64,000 bases of DNA from Clostridium sp. cel8 (GTDB lineage: Bacteria; Bacillota; Clostridia; Clostridiales; Clostridiaceae): the NCBI RefSeq assembly GCF_014050525.1, contig NZ_JACGAG010000001.1:134501-198500 (forward strand). The letters are read 5' to 3'. Under the pieces are notes generated by a model, which saw only the letters and a program-made list of their open reading frames with translations, was not told the DNA's origin and ran no database searches. Below, in pieces: positions 46,691 through 56,761 of the stretch. A program made the position numbers and the translations under genes. Position 1 is the stretch's first letter; the number at the start of each line of letters is the position of its first letter.

Positions 46691-48553
46691 TTATTTATCG
46701 TCGTCTACCTTATAATCTGCATCTACTACATTATCATCTTTCTTATTTGAACCTGCACCTGGATTTGACCCTGCGCCTGGGTTTGAACCTGCACCTGGAT
46801 TTGGTCCTGCCTGTTGTGCATTCTGACTGTATATCTTTGATGAAATTCCGTAGAATGTCTGAGTTAAATCATCAGTAGCTTTCTTTATAGCATCAAGATC
46901 ATCACCATCTTTGATCTTCTTTAAAGCTTCTATTTTTTCCTCTACCAACTTTTTATCTTCTTGAGATACCTTATCTCCTAAATCTTTCAATGTCTTTTCT
47001 ACCTGATATACAGATTGATCTGCATTATTCTTTATCTCTATTGATTGTTTTCTCTTTTCATCTTGTTCTTTAAACCTCTCAGCATCTTTAATTGCCTTAT
47101 CTATTTCTTCATCAGTTAAGTTAGTAGATGCTGTAATTGTTATATTAGCCTCTTTTCCAGTTCCCTTATCCTTAGCAGATACATTTACTATACCATTTGC
47201 ATCTATATCAAATGTAACTTCTATCTGTGGAACTCCTCTTGGTGCTGGTGCTATACCTGAAAGCGTAAATCTTCCAAGTGTCTTGTTATCAGCTGCCATC
47301 TTTCTTTCTCCTTGAACAACATGAATTTCTACTGAAGTCTGACCATCTGCAGCAGTTGAGAATATTTGACTCTTCTTAGTTGGTATTGTAGTATTTCTCT
47401 CAATAAGTGGAGTTGCAACTCCTCCTAAAGTTTCAATTCCAAGAGTAAGAGGTGTAACATCTAAAAGCAATACGTCCTTTACATCTCCTGTTAAAACTCC
47501 TGCTTGAATAGAAGCTCCAACTGCAACACATTCATCAGGATTAACACCTTTTGAAGGTTCTTTACCTGTAAAGTTCTTTACAGCTTCCTGAACTGCAGGT
47601 ATTCTTGTAGATCCACCAACAAGTATTACTTTATTTATATCATTTATTGTAAGTCCTGCATCATTTAATGCCTTTTTCATAGGTTCTATTGTTCTTTGAA
47701 CTAAATCCTGTGTTAATTCATTAAATTTAGCTCTTGTAAGATTCATATCTATATGTTTTGGACCTGATGCATCTGCTGTTATAAATGGAAGATTTATATT
47801 CGTCTGCATTGATGATGAAAGTTCAATTTTAGCTTTTTCTGCAGCTTCCTTTAATCTTTGAAGAGCCATTTTATCATTTCTAAGATCTATTCCATTCTCA
47901 GATTTAAATGTATCAGCTATATAATCAATTATCTTCTGATCAAAATCATCTCCACCTAGATGAGTATCACCATTTGTAGCTTTAACTTCAAATACTCCAT
48001 CTCCAAGTTCCAATATTGATACATCGAAAGTACCGCCACCTAAGTCATATACAAATATTTTCTGATTTGTTTCTGTTTTATCCAATCCATAAGCAAGTGC
48101 TGCAGCTGTTGGTTCATTTATTATTCTGCGTACATTAAGTCCTGCAATTTTACCAGCATCTTTAGTTGCCTGCCTTTGACTATCATTAAAGTATGCAGGA
48201 ACAGTTATAACTGCTTCTGTAACACTTTCTCCTAAATAAGCTTCAGCATCAGCTTTTATCTTTTGAAGTATCATTGCTGATATTTCCTGTGGTGTATATT
48301 GTTTTCCGTTTATAGTTACCTTATGGTCTGTTCCCATTTCTCTTTTTATTGACATTATTGTTTTATCAGGATTTGTTATTGCCTGTCTTTTTGCTACTTG
48401 ACCTACAAGTCTTTCTCCTCCATCCTGAAATGAAACTACTGATGGAGTTGTTCTTGAACCTTCTGAATTCGCTATTACTACAGGATCTCCACCTTCCATA
48501 ACTGCTACACAAGAATTTGTTGTACCTAAATCAATACCTATTATTTTTGACAT
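46691..48553 (-). CDS. dnaK: Chaperone DnaK (Hsp70)
   Basis: 620 residues. The nucleotide-binding domain has [54 protein letters not shown] and [13 protein letters not shown]. The substrate domain starts at about 385 ([14 protein letters not shown]). The C-terminal tail contains three PGAGSN units before the conserved end [18 protein letters not shown] precedes the ATG. It works with DnaJ and GrpE in folding and is controlled by HrcA/CIRCE with the rest of the operon. Confidence 0.98.
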   Translation of the reverse strand: MSKIIGIDLGTTNSCVAVMEGGDPVVIANSEGSRTTPSVVSFQDGGERLVGQVAKRQAITNPDKTIMSIKREMGTDHKVTINGKQYTPQEISAMILQKIKADAEAYLGESVTEAVITVPAYFNDSQRQATKDAGKIAGLNVRRIINEPTAAALAYGLDKTETNQKIFVYDLGGGTFDVSILELGDGVFEVKATNGDTHLGGDDFDQKIIDYIADTFKSENGIDLRNDKMALQRLKEAAEKAKIELSSSMQTNINLPFITADASGPKHIDMNLTRAKFNELTQDLVQRTIEPMKKALNDAGLTINDINKVILVGGSTRIPAVQEAVKNFTGKEPSKGVNPDECVAVGASIQAGVLTGDVKDVLLLDVTPLTLGIETLGGVATPLIERNTTIPTKKSQIFSTAADGQTSVEIHVVQGERKMAADNKTLGRFTLSGIAPAPRGVPQIEVTFDIDANGIVNVSAKDKGTGKEANITITASTNLTDEEIDKAIKDAERFKEQDEKRKQSIEIKNNADQSVYQVEKTLKDLGDKVSQEDKKLVEEKIEALKKIKDGDDLDAIKKATDDLTQTFYGISSKIYSQNAQQAGPNPGAGSNPGAGSNPGAGSNKKDDNVVDADYKVDDDK

Positions 48554-48616
48554 ATTAATTACCTCCTAAATTAACTAACTTCAAAATCAACTTTAACCTT
48601 TATTTTGTATTTTGAA

Positions 48617-49342
48617 TTAATTTGCTACTTTAACCATGCTATATCTTATTACCTTATCTCCCCTTCTATATCCCTTTTGAAATACTTCAGCTATACAATT
48701 TTTGTCATAATTTTCATCTTCTATATGCATAACTGCATTATGAAGATGAGGATCAAATTCGCCATCTGTAGGGATTTCTTCTACACCTAACTTTTTAAAT
48801 GCATCATTAAAAATATTCATTGTCATCTTGACACCTTTTTTCAAATCATCTGCACTTCCATCTGCCGAAATTGCCCTTTCCAAATTGTCAAGTACAGGAA
48901 GTATTTCCTTTAACACATCTCCACATGCATCTGTATATATATTTTCCTTTTCCTTTGCAGTTCTCTTCCTAAAATTATCATATTCTGCAACTGTCCTTGC
49001 CAACCTATCCTTTAAGGCTTCAAATTCATTTTTCAGTTTTTTACTTTCATCTTTCAACTTTTCATTTTCACCTTTCAGCTTTTCATTTTCACTTTTTAAA
49101 TCTTTTATAAGTTTCAGATCCCCTATATTTTCTACACTGTCATCTGAACTATTTGTATCCTGTGATTCATTTGAACCTTCTTCATTCTCATTATTACTAG
49201 GACTCTCATCTTCATTTGATGTTTCTAAATTTTCTTCATGACTCTCTTCATTATTTTTCAATTCCTCTTTAACATCTTTACCTTCTAAGTTTTCATCTTT
49301 ACATTTCTCATTGTTTTTCATATCATCCTTCTTTTTAAACAT
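48617..49342 (-). CDS. grpE: Nucleotide exchange factor GrpE
   Basis: 241 residues. The first about 75 are acidic and low in complexity. Then comes a long coiled coil (about 80-125, KLKGENEKLKDESKKLKNEFEALKDRLAR) and the GrpE core: RTVAEYDNFRKRTAKEKENIY, ILPVLDNLERAI, GVKMTMNIFNDAFKKLGVEEI, GEFDPHLHNAVMHIED and the final VFQKGYRRGDKVIRYSMVKVA. It releases ADP from DnaK. It is preceded by hrcA (gap 55) and followed by dnaK. Confidence 0.96.
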   Translation of the reverse strand: MFKKKDDMKNNEKCKDENLEGKDVKEELKNNEESHEENLETSNEDESPSNNENEEGSNESQDTNSSDDSVENIGDLKLIKDLKSENEKLKGENEKLKDESKKLKNEFEALKDRLARTVAEYDNFRKRTAKEKENIYTDACGDVLKEILPVLDNLERAISADGSADDLKKGVKMTMNIFNDAFKKLGVEEIPTDGEFDPHLHNAVMHIEDENYDKNCIAEVFQKGYRRGDKVIRYSMVKVAN

Positions 49343-49397
49343 TTAAATGCTTCCTCCAATTCACTATTTTATAATAAAATATAGGTGAACACTAACA

Positions 49398-50438
49398 TCA
49401 ATTATCATCAAAATAAGTATTTGTCAATATATAATTTAATTCCTTGACTACATTTGTCAGTAAAGATACTACTTTAGAATATGGAATTCTCGTAGGGCCT
49501 ATTAATCCAATATTGCCTATAGGCTTATTACCAAGATTATAAACTGCTGATATAACACTGCAGTCTTCTGCCCCTTTTATATAATTTTCATTCCCAATTC
49601 TTATTGAAATACTTGATGAATTATTTAGAAGTTCACTTACTTTTTCTTTATTGTCCAGCATTGACAGAAATCCTTTAGCTTTTTCAATATCTTTATATTC
49701 TGGATAGTTGAATATATTTACAGTACCTTGCATATAAATATTTACATTATCTGCACTATTCAGATTATCATATAAAACAGGTATTATTGCATTAAATATA
49801 TCTTCATATCCACTCAACTCTGCTTTTATATTATTTATAACTTCTAAATTTATCTGTTCGCTATTAAGTCCTTTAAGTCTACTACAAAGTATATTACTTA
49901 ATTTTGTAAGCACTCTATCAGAAACATTTTTTCCAATTCTTATTACATTGTTCTTTATAACTCCATTATCTGTAACAATCAAAAACAATATATTGTGATT
50001 TGACTCTATATTTATAAGTTGTAGATGTTTTATATAACTCTTGCTTACAGAAGGAGTCTTTACTATACATGTAAGTTTAGTAAGTTCTGAAAGAAGAAGT
50101 GTTGCTTGCTTTATTATCTTATCCATTTCAAAAATAGCACTATTTAAAATATGTTGTTTTATCATATACATTTCTTCTTGAGTAATATCTGGTACATGCA
50201 TAAGTTTATCTACATAAAGCCTATAACCTTTATTTGAAGGTTTCCTTCCTGAAGAACTATGAAGTTGTTCTAAATACCCCATGTCTTCCAGATCTGCCAT
50301 TTCATTTCTTATTGTGGCAGAACTTATACCCATATCATATTTTCTAGCTATGGTTCTGGATCCTACAGGCTCCGCAGTCTTTATATAATCGTGTATTATA
50401 GCCTGAAGTATTCTTATTTTTCTTTCATCCATTTCCAT
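49398..50438 (-). CDS. hrcA: Heat-inducible transcription repressor HrcA
   Basis: 346 residues. The N-terminal winged helix (RKIRILQAIIHDYIKTAEPVGSRTIARKYDMGISSATIRNEMADLEDMGYLEQLHSSSGRKPSNKGYRLYVD) is the DNA-binding part. The rest is the HrcA dimerisation domain, ending in IGNIGLIGPTRIPYSKVVSLL. It binds CIRCE with help from GroE. It is the first gene of hrcA-grpE-dnaK-dnaJ and therefore autoregulated by the CIRCE site 16 bases upstream of its ATG. GAGG precedes the ATG by 7 bases. Confidence 0.97.
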   Translation of the reverse strand: MEMDERKIRILQAIIHDYIKTAEPVGSRTIARKYDMGISSATIRNEMADLEDMGYLEQLHSSSGRKPSNKGYRLYVDKLMHVPDITQEEMYMIKQHILNSAIFEMDKIIKQATLLLSELTKLTCIVKTPSVSKSYIKHLQLINIESNHNILFLIVTDNGVIKNNVIRIGKNVSDRVLTKLSNILCSRLKGLNSEQINLEVINNIKAELSGYEDIFNAIIPVLYDNLNSADNVNIYMQGTVNIFNYPEYKDIEKAKGFLSMLDNKEKVSELLNNSSSISIRIGNENYIKGAEDCSVISAVYNLGNKPIGNIGLIGPTRIPYSKVVSLLTNVVKELNYILTNTYFDDN

Positions 50439-50453
50439 AATATCACCTCTTTA

Positions 50454-50480
50454 TTAGCACTCTCTATCGTTGAGTGCTAA
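50454..50480 (-). promoter_or_regulatory. CIRCE operator
   Basis: TTAGCACTC, nine bases, GAGTGCTAA: a perfect match to the CIRCE inverted repeat bound by HrcA. It lies between the promoter and the hrcA start codon. Confidence 0.98.
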
Positions 50481-50493
50481 TTGCTATGATTAA

Positions 50494-50522
50494 AAAATAT
50501 CACTGATATTTTTTTTTGTCAA
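50494..50522 (-). promoter_or_regulatory. Sigma-A promoter of the hrcA operon
   Basis: On the minus strand TTGACA (50522-50517) and TATTTT are separated by 17 bases, with TG two bases before the -10 box. It lies just upstream of CIRCE, the normal layout of HrcA-controlled promoters. Confidence 0.7.
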
Positions 50523-50629
50523 CTTTATGCAATGTCTTTTATATAGTTAAATAATACTATATACTTAATTATATTAAATATTTATATTAAATACTAAGTT
50601 TTTCTCCAAATATCTATGCAATATATTTA

Positions 50630-51784
50630 TCACGTCAAGATAAAGTCACACATTACACTATTAGATACATTGATACCTCTTCTACTAAGATGCAATCTAT
50701 CTCCTTTTCTAATTAATGTTCTATATTTTAAATGTTTCTCTATTGGATTTTTATAAATTGAATATATGTCTACATTAAACCTTGAATTAAATTCTGAAAT
50801 TGATATTCCACGAATCTTTCTAAGTCCCATAAACATAAACTCTTCCATATCATCTTCAATAGAATTTTTATGTAAATCCAATTTAACTATATTATTTTCA
50901 TTTGCCTGATTTATATATTCTTTTATATTTTTTGACTTCCTATATCTGTATCCATTCATATAAGAATGTGCATCAACTCCACATCCTAAATACTCTCCTA
51001 AATTCCAGTAAGTCAAATTATGAGCACATTCATATCCTTTCTTTGAAAAATTTGATATTTCATATTGTATATATCCATTATCTAAAAGAAAATTTATAGC
51101 AAAATCATACATTTCTCTCTCTTTTTCTTCTTCTGGGACTTTAACATCACCTTTTTTATACATATAATATAGTGGTGTATTTGGTTCAATTATAAGACTA
51201 TAGCATGATATATGCTCCGGATCCAGTTTTATAACATTTTCTAGCGTTTCTTTCCAATCTTCAATATGTTGATTGGGAAGACCAAACATCAAATCAACAT
51301 TTATATTTGAAAATCCAAGCTTTCTTGCCATATTATATGATTGAATAAATTCTTCAACAGTATGTATTCTTCCCAAATTTTTTAGAATACTATTTTGCCA
51401 TGCCTGAAGTCCAATGCTCAACCTATTAACACCTATCTTATGTAAAAACTTAAGTTTTTCTTCAGTAAATGTTCCTGGATTGCCTTCAACTGTAAATTCA
51501 ACATTGTCAGTAAATTTAAGGGAAGATATAGCCTTATATATATTTTCCCATGAACTTAAACTTAAATAAGTAGGAGTTCCCCCTCCTATGAATATAGTCT
51601 TTACTTTTTTACCTGTACAAGACAGTATATCTTTTGAAAGTGCTTTAGAATATTCCTCCATTAAATTTTCTACACCACTAAAAGATGTAAAATCACAATA
51701 AATACACTTTTTAAAGCAAAACGGTATGTGTATATACAATGATACACTGTCCCTTTGATCAAATGCACATTTAAATGATTCCAT
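50630..51784 (-). CDS. hemW: Radical SAM heme chaperone HemW
   Basis: 384 residues, related to oxygen-independent coproporphyrinogen oxidase. The motif IHIPFCFKKCIYCDFTSF holds CX3CX2C; then GGGTPTYLS, EGNPGTFTEEKL, RLSIGLQAWQ, NVDLMFGLPNQ and the HemW C-terminal domain with MFMGLRKIRGIS. The fourth cysteine expected in true HemN (CX2CX3C followed by Phe in place of Cys) is absent, supporting a heme-transfer role. It lies 11 bases after lepA, as in Bacillus. Confidence 0.93.
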   Translation of the reverse strand: MESFKCAFDQRDSVSLYIHIPFCFKKCIYCDFTSFSGVENLMEEYSKALSKDILSCTGKKVKTIFIGGGTPTYLSLSSWENIYKAISSLKFTDNVEFTVEGNPGTFTEEKLKFLHKIGVNRLSIGLQAWQNSILKNLGRIHTVEEFIQSYNMARKLGFSNINVDLMFGLPNQHIEDWKETLENVIKLDPEHISCYSLIIEPNTPLYYMYKKGDVKVPEEEKEREMYDFAINFLLDNGYIQYEISNFSKKGYECAHNLTYWNLGEYLGCGVDAHSYMNGYRYRKSKNIKEYINQANENNIVKLDLHKNSIEDDMEEFMFMGLRKIRGISISEFNSRFNVDIYSIYKNPIEKHLKYRTLIRKGDRLHLSRRGINVSNSVMCDFILT

Positions 51785-51795
51785 ATAATATCAAC

Positions 51796-53604
51796 CTAAT
51801 CCTCTGTTTTTAATATAGCCATAAAAGCTTCCTGCGGTATTTGAACTGATCCAACTTGTCTCATCCTTTTCTTTCCTTCTTTTTGTTTTTCAAGAAGCTT
51901 CTTCTTTCTTGAAATATCTCCACCATAACACTTTGCAAGCACATCTTTTCTCATAGCTTTAACTGTTTCTCTTGCTATAATCTTTCCTCCTACAGCTGCT
52001 TGAATAGGCACTTCAAATAACTGTCTTGGGATTATATCCTTTAATTTCTGTGATATAAATCTTCCTCTTTCATAGGCTCTTTCTTCTGGAACAATCATTG
52101 AAAGTGCATCTACCATTTCTCCATTTAAAAGTATATCCAATTTAACAAGTTTTGCTTCACTGTAACCTTTTAATTCGTAATCAAAAGATGCATATCCCCT
52201 TGTTCTTGATTTTAATGCATCAAAGAAGTCATATATTATTTCATTTAATGGTATATCATAATTCAAAGACACTCTTGTAGTTTCTATATACTGCATATCT
52301 CTAAATGTACCTCTTCTACTCTGTGCAAGTTTCATAACAGCTCCAACATAATCAGAAGGGGTTATTATAGACGCTTTTACTATAGGTTCTTGCATATATT
52401 TTATTTCAGATACTTCTGGCATATTTGTAGGATTTGTAAGTTCTAGAACACTTCCATCTGTCTTTATTATTTTATATACAACTGATGGTGCTGTAGTTAT
52501 TATGTCTAAATTAAATTCTCTCTCTATTCTCTCTTGGATAACATCCATGTGAAGAAGTCCTAAAAAACCACATCTAAATCCAAATCCCAATGCTATTGAC
52601 GTTTCAGGTTCAAATGAAAGTGCTGCATCATTTACTTGAAGTTTTTCAAGTGCATCTTTTAATTCCTGATATTTTGCACCATCTACAGGATAAATACCAC
52701 TAAACACCATTGGAACTGCAGGTCTATATCCCTCAAGTGGCTCAGATGCAGGTCTTGTGGTTTCAGTAACTGTATCTCCTACTCTAGCATCTCTTACATT
52801 TTTTATAGAAGCAGTAAAGTATCCCACATCACCAGCTTTCAAACCATCATTTGGAAGAAAATTAGGTGCAAACACTCCTGTTTCTGTAACTTCATAGGAC
52901 TTATTTGTAGCCATTAATTTTATCTTCATTCCAGGCTTTATACTTCCCTCTTTCACTCTTATATGACAGACAACCCCTCTATAACTGTCATAATTTGAAT
53001 CAAATATAAGTGCTCTCAAAGGAGCTGTTTCATCTCCATCTGGTGCTGGAATCTTTTCTACTATAGCTTCAAGAACATCCTCTATATTTAACCCTGTTTT
53101 AGCTGATACCAGTGGAGCATCTTCTGCCTCAATTCCAATAACATCTTCTATTTCATTTTTTATTTCATCCGGCCTTGCACTTGGAAGATCTATTTTATTT
53201 ATTACAGGAACAATTTCCAAATCATGATCAAGAGCAAGATAACAATTGGCTAGTGTCTGAGCCTGTATGCCCTGAGTAGCATCTACTACAAGTATTGCCC
53301 CTTCACAAGCTGCAAGACTTCTTGACACTTCATAGTTAAAATCTACATGTCCTGGTGTATCAATAAGATTTAATATGTATTCTTCATCTTCAGATCTTTT
53401 ATATACTAATCTCACAGCTTGCGATTTTATAGTTATGCCCCTTTCCCTTTCAAGTTCCATATTATCAAGCACTTGTGATTCCATTTCTCTTTTAGTAAGA
53501 GTACCTGTCTTTTCAATAAGTCTATCTGCAAGTGTTGATTTACCATGATCTATATGAGCAACTATTGAAAAATTTCTTATATTTTTTTGTCTTTCACTTT
53601 GCAT
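51796..53604 (-). CDS. lepA: Elongation factor 4 (LepA)
   Basis: 602 residues, the normal length. The GTPase domain shows [22 protein letters not shown] and NKIDLPSA; domains II, III and V follow, with the LepA-specific C-terminal domain (about 490-600; [24 protein letters not shown]). It binds ribosomes and affects translation fidelity or assembly. GGAGG precedes the ATG. It is preceded by a terminator that closes the gpr transcript. Confidence 0.97.
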   Translation of the reverse strand: MQSERQKNIRNFSIVAHIDHGKSTLADRLIEKTGTLTKREMESQVLDNMELERERGITIKSQAVRLVYKRSEDEEYILNLIDTPGHVDFNYEVSRSLAACEGAILVVDATQGIQAQTLANCYLALDHDLEIVPVINKIDLPSARPDEIKNEIEDVIGIEAEDAPLVSAKTGLNIEDVLEAIVEKIPAPDGDETAPLRALIFDSNYDSYRGVVCHIRVKEGSIKPGMKIKLMATNKSYEVTETGVFAPNFLPNDGLKAGDVGYFTASIKNVRDARVGDTVTETTRPASEPLEGYRPAVPMVFSGIYPVDGAKYQELKDALEKLQVNDAALSFEPETSIALGFGFRCGFLGLLHMDVIQERIEREFNLDIITTAPSVVYKIIKTDGSVLELTNPTNMPEVSEIKYMQEPIVKASIITPSDYVGAVMKLAQSRRGTFRDMQYIETTRVSLNYDIPLNEIIYDFFDALKSRTRGYASFDYELKGYSEAKLVKLDILLNGEMVDALSMIVPEERAYERGRFISQKLKDIIPRQLFEVPIQAAVGGKIIARETVKAMRKDVLAKCYGGDISRKKKLLEKQKEGKKRMRQVGSVQIPQEAFMAILKTED

Positions 53605-53641
53605 GCTAAATAACCTCCATCACTTGGTCATCAAATAAATT

Positions 53642-53672
53642 TAAAAGATTTGCACTTTTTGCAAATCTTTTT
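53642..53672 (-). terminator. Terminator between the gpr transcript and lepA
   Basis: Stem AAAAGATTTGCA / TGCAAATCTTTT with a five-base loop, with A and T runs on both sides. It sits in the 173-bp gap downstream of the small anchored protein gene. Confidence 0.75.
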
Positions 53673-53777
53673 ACACAAACACTATTATTTATAATAAATT
53701 ATAACATATCACATATTCAGTGAAAAGACTATACAATAGCAAATTGCAATATTGGAATTTAAATTTTTATAACAAGA

Positions 53778-54101
53778 TTAATGACCAACTATTGATTTTA
53801 TTCCGTCAAACATTTTAAACATACTATCAGTGATTTTATTTACTACATATTCTATTTCTTTTACAGAACTTGTCATAATTTGAGATGACTTTTTTCCTAT
53901 ATTACTTATTAAATTTCCATTCATATCAATAGAATAATTTGTAGTTTCTACTTTGAAATTCAATGGTGATATACTGTATTCTATGTTAAAATTTGACTCG
54001 TCTTTAACAAACTGAGGCATGCCATTATTTATGACAACTACACCCGTTAAAATAAAAACAATACAAAATATTAATACCAATCTAAATGCATATTTGCTCA
54101 T
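53778..54101 (-). CDS. Small membrane-anchored protein at the yqxA position
   Basis: About 107 residues. One membrane segment (about 5-25) is followed by an extracytoplasmic region without recognised domain (NFNIEYSISPLNFKVETTNYSIDMNG). In B. subtilis the gpr-spoIIP-yqxA-lepA order puts the small protein YqxA here, so this may be its counterpart; sequence similarity to YqxA is not obvious to me. The ATG at 54101 has AAGGGTG 7 bases upstream; a longer frame lacks a ribosome site. It follows gpr by 93 bases and may belong to its sporulation transcript. Confidence 0.6.
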   Translation of the reverse strand: MSKYAFRLVLIFCIVFILTGVVVINNGMPQFVKDESNFNIEYSISPLNFKVETTNYSIDMNGNLISNIGKKSSQIMTSSVKEIEYVVNKITDSMFKMFDGIKSIVGH

Positions 54102-54194
54102 AAAAATCACCCTTATAATAAAAATTCTATTATTTAGGATGACCATATTTTACATATTTTATTCACATTTAACATTTTATATAATTTAAAAGTC

Positions 54195-55187
54195 TTAATC
54201 TAAGAAGGAATCTATCTCCTTTGTATTAAGTTCAGTTTGCAGTGCTATATTTATTGCAGTTGCTATTACTTTGGATATGTAATTCATGACTGCATCTACA
54301 TCTTTTGGAGTAACCATAATATTTTGAGAATATGGATTAAGCACATCGCATATTAACTTTTTTTTCTCTTCTCTATCTACATCTTTTAACATATTGTAAA
54401 ACTCACTACCTTTTTTAGATTTTGATATTAAATCCTTTAATACCATGTCGATAGTGTCATTTGCCATAGTAGCTGCATCTACCACAGTAGGTACACCTAT
54501 TGCAATTACTGGTATTTTAAGTGTCTTCTCACTTAATTCCATTCTCTTATTCTGAACACCTGAACCTGGTGAAATTCCCGTATCGCTTATCTGTATAGTT
54601 GAATTTACTCTATCTAGTTTTCTAGATGCCAATGAATCTATACATATTATAAAATTAGGCTTTACTCTATCTACAATCCCTCTGACTATTTCCACAGTTT
54701 CAATTCCTGTAATTCCAAGCACTCCTGGAGCTATAGCACATACAGACCTTATTCTTTCATCTATTTTATCAGGAATAAGCTGCCTTAAATGTCTTGTGAC
54801 CATTAACTTAGAAATTACTTTAGGTCCAAGGGAATCAGGAGTTATATTCCAGTTTCCAAGTCCAACAACAAGTACAGTCATACTCCTATCTATTTTGGTT
54901 TTGAGAGAATTTATCACTTGTTTCAACTCAAATCCAACTACACCACTTAATTTATCTCTTACTTCTCCATCATAATATGTGTGTCTAGGTATATCAATTG
55001 TTATATAAGATCCCCTTGGTTTACCTATCTTTTTCTCTCCAACATCATCTAATACTCTTACATTAGTTATTATAATATTATCTTTTACTTTCTCATCAAC
55101 TTTAATTCCATCTATTTTTGATGAATTTTCATTTTCATAGATTTGCTTAGCTTCTACAGCTAAGTCAGTTCTAACATTATCAAACAC
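54195..55187 (-). CDS. gpr: Germination protease (GPR endopeptidase)
   Basis: About 330 residues of the A25 family, which degrade small acid-soluble spore proteins during germination. The N-terminal NVRTDLAVEA is typical. Also seen are YITIDIPRHTYYDGE, VLVVGLGNWNITPDSLGPKV, VCAIAPGVLGITGIET, CIDSLASRKLDRVNSTIQISDTGISPGSGV and GVPTVVDAAT. I choose the GTG at 55187 (MFDNVRTDL), since GGAG precedes it by 8 bases and the family starts that way. Made in the forespore under SigG in Bacillus; no promoter was called. Confidence 0.95.
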   Translation of the reverse strand: MFDNVRTDLAVEAKQIYENENSSKIDGIKVDEKVKDNIIITNVRVLDDVGEKKIGKPRGSYITIDIPRHTYYDGEVRDKLSGVVGFELKQVINSLKTKIDRSMTVLVVGLGNWNITPDSLGPKVISKLMVTRHLRQLIPDKIDERIRSVCAIAPGVLGITGIETVEIVRGIVDRVKPNFIICIDSLASRKLDRVNSTIQISDTGISPGSGVQNKRMELSEKTLKIPVIAIGVPTVVDAATMANDTIDMVLKDLISKSKKGSEFYNMLKDVDREEKKKLICDVLNPYSQNIMVTPKDVDAVMNYISKVIATAINIALQTELNTKEIDSFLD

Positions 55188-55286
55188 AATAATCACTCCA
55201 AGTTCATATAGTTGTTAATTATTATTATCTACTTTTAAAATGTATATATTCATTAAATAATTGAAAATTGAAATTTAAAAATTCAC

Positions 55287-55315
55287 TTGAAGAAACTTAC
55301 TTTTAATGCTATAAT
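55287..55315 (+). promoter_or_regulatory. Sigma-A promoter of rpsT
   Basis: TTGAAG and a perfect TATAAT with 17 bases between, 82 bases before the rpsT ATG. A strong match, as expected for a ribosomal protein gene. The 70-base leader has no obvious stable hairpin. Confidence 0.85.
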
Positions 55316-55396
55316 AGCATTTGTCAAATATTCGAAACTCACTAGCATTCCCCAAAGCTGCTGAGATTTTATAAAATTATAAGGGGGTGAACTAAT

Positions 55397-55663
55397 ATGG
55401 CAAATATTAAATCAGCAAAGAAAAGAATAAAAGTTATACAGACTAAAACTTTAAGAAACAAAATGATAAAATCTTCATTGAAAACAACTTTAAAGAAGTT
55501 TGAAACTGCAATTGAAAACAAAAACCTTGAAGAAGCTAAAATTACTTTTGCTGCCTCAGTAAAAGCTTTAGACAAAGCTGCATCAAAAGGTGTATTACAT
55601 AAAAATAAAGCAGCAAGAAAAAAATCTAGATTGGCAGCAAAATTAAATAATTTATCTGCTTAA
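55397..55663 (+). CDS. rpsT: 30S ribosomal protein S20
   Basis: 88 residues, begins [23 protein letters not shown] and has the S20 signatures [30 protein letters not shown] precedes the ATG by about 9 bases. It binds 16S rRNA early in assembly. It is the only plus-strand gene in its neighbourhood, convergent with holA as in B. subtilis. Confidence 0.98.
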   Translation: MANIKSAKKRIKVIQTKTLRNKMIKSSLKTTLKKFETAIENKNLEEAKITFAASVKALDKAASKGVLHKNKAARKKSRLAAKLNNLSA

Positions 55664-55696
55664 TAAATAAACCGGTTCAAACCGGTTATTTATTTA
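55664..55696. terminator. Terminator between rpsT and holA
   Basis: A palindromic stem around AACCGGTT and its partner, extended by AATAAATA/TATTTATT arms that give T-rich flanks. It starts at the rpsT stop and ends in the holA stop codon (TAA at 55694-55696), so both converging genes share it. Confidence 0.8.
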
Positions 55697-56737
55697 TGCA
55701 GCAGTTGTATTTATTATAAGAAGTTCCATTTCAGTTTTCTCATCTACAGACAAACTTTTAATTCTTTGCTCTACATTTAAACATAAATCCAAAGCGCGTC
55801 TAAGTTGTTTCAACGTAAACTTCTTACTTTGACTTACCATAATACTATAGGCATAGTCAGATCTAATTTTAAGAGTTTTCATTATGCTTTTTTTGTCTTT
55901 TTTTAATTCAAGTTCAATTTTTATTCTAAGCAGCATATCAAATTGTCTTTCCACCATAGCTAGAATATAACTTATCTTAACCCCTTTATATAAAAGTTCA
56001 TCTAAAACGTTCAAAGCCTGTTTTACTTTCTTATTTGCTATAGAATTTACAAGGTCAAATATATCATCATCATCAACTTTCATAAAAAGCTTTCTTATAT
56101 CATCTTTAGTTATATCTCTTCCATAAGTATAACAACAGAGTTTTTCTACCTCATTTTTCACAGTACCAAAATCAATATCTTCCATAATACTGCAAAATAT
56201 CCTAAGCTCAAATTTTCTTATATTCTTTTTTTTCTCATTAAACAGCTCTTGAACTCTATTTTCAAACTGCCTTCCTTTAAGTTTACCTACATTTACTACA
56301 CATGCATTTTTATCAATGTTGTATATCTTTCTACCGGGCTTATCTCTCTTACTTTTAAAAACATCATACATTATAAGAATACAATGCTTTGGAATCTGTT
56401 TTAAATAACTACATATATTTTTAAATTGTTTTTCACCTGACAACTTGCTCTTATCTTTTGAATTGTCATTAATAAATGATGCTCTGTAAACAATCACAAC
56501 TCTTTTTTCACTCATAAAAGGAAGAGTTTGGCATGCATTTATTACTCTATCAAAACTTTCAAGTGAAGATCCATCAAACTTTTCACAGTTTAATTCTAAG
56601 AAATTGTGTTCTATAACCTTATCTACTATACTATTTATACATTCTTCAATAATCTTTTCATCTGTTCCATAAAATATGTAGCAACTTTTTAAATTTCCCT
56701 TTTTAATGTCTTCTTTAAAGGTAAATGTATCAATCAT
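55694..56737 (-). CDS. holA: DNA polymerase III subunit delta
   Basis: About 347 residues, the clamp-loader delta subunit. It has FTFKEDIKKGNLKSCYIFYGTDEKIIEECINSIVD at the N-terminus (AAA+ domain I without a working P-loop) and ACQTLPFMSEKRVVIVYRA, a family signature. The C-terminal collar domain includes KQALNVLDELLYKGVKISYILAMVERQFDMLLRI. The ATG (MIDTFTF) has GAGG 8 bases upstream, better than the GTG three codons earlier. It follows comEC by about 15-25 bases, matching the Bacillus order. Confidence 0.94.
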   Translation of the reverse strand: MIDTFTFKEDIKKGNLKSCYIFYGTDEKIIEECINSIVDKVIEHNFLELNCEKFDGSSLESFDRVINACQTLPFMSEKRVVIVYRASFINDNSKDKSKLSGEKQFKNICSYLKQIPKHCILIMYDVFKSKRDKPGRKIYNIDKNACVVNVGKLKGRQFENRVQELFNEKKKNIRKFELRIFCSIMEDIDFGTVKNEVEKLCCYTYGRDITKDDIRKLFMKVDDDDIFDLVNSIANKKVKQALNVLDELLYKGVKISYILAMVERQFDMLLRIKIELELKKDKKSIMKTLKIRSDYAYSIMVSQSKKFTLKQLRRALDLCLNVEQRIKSLSVDEKTEMELLIINTTAA

Positions 56738-56761
56738 AGTATTCACCTCACTTTATAATAC

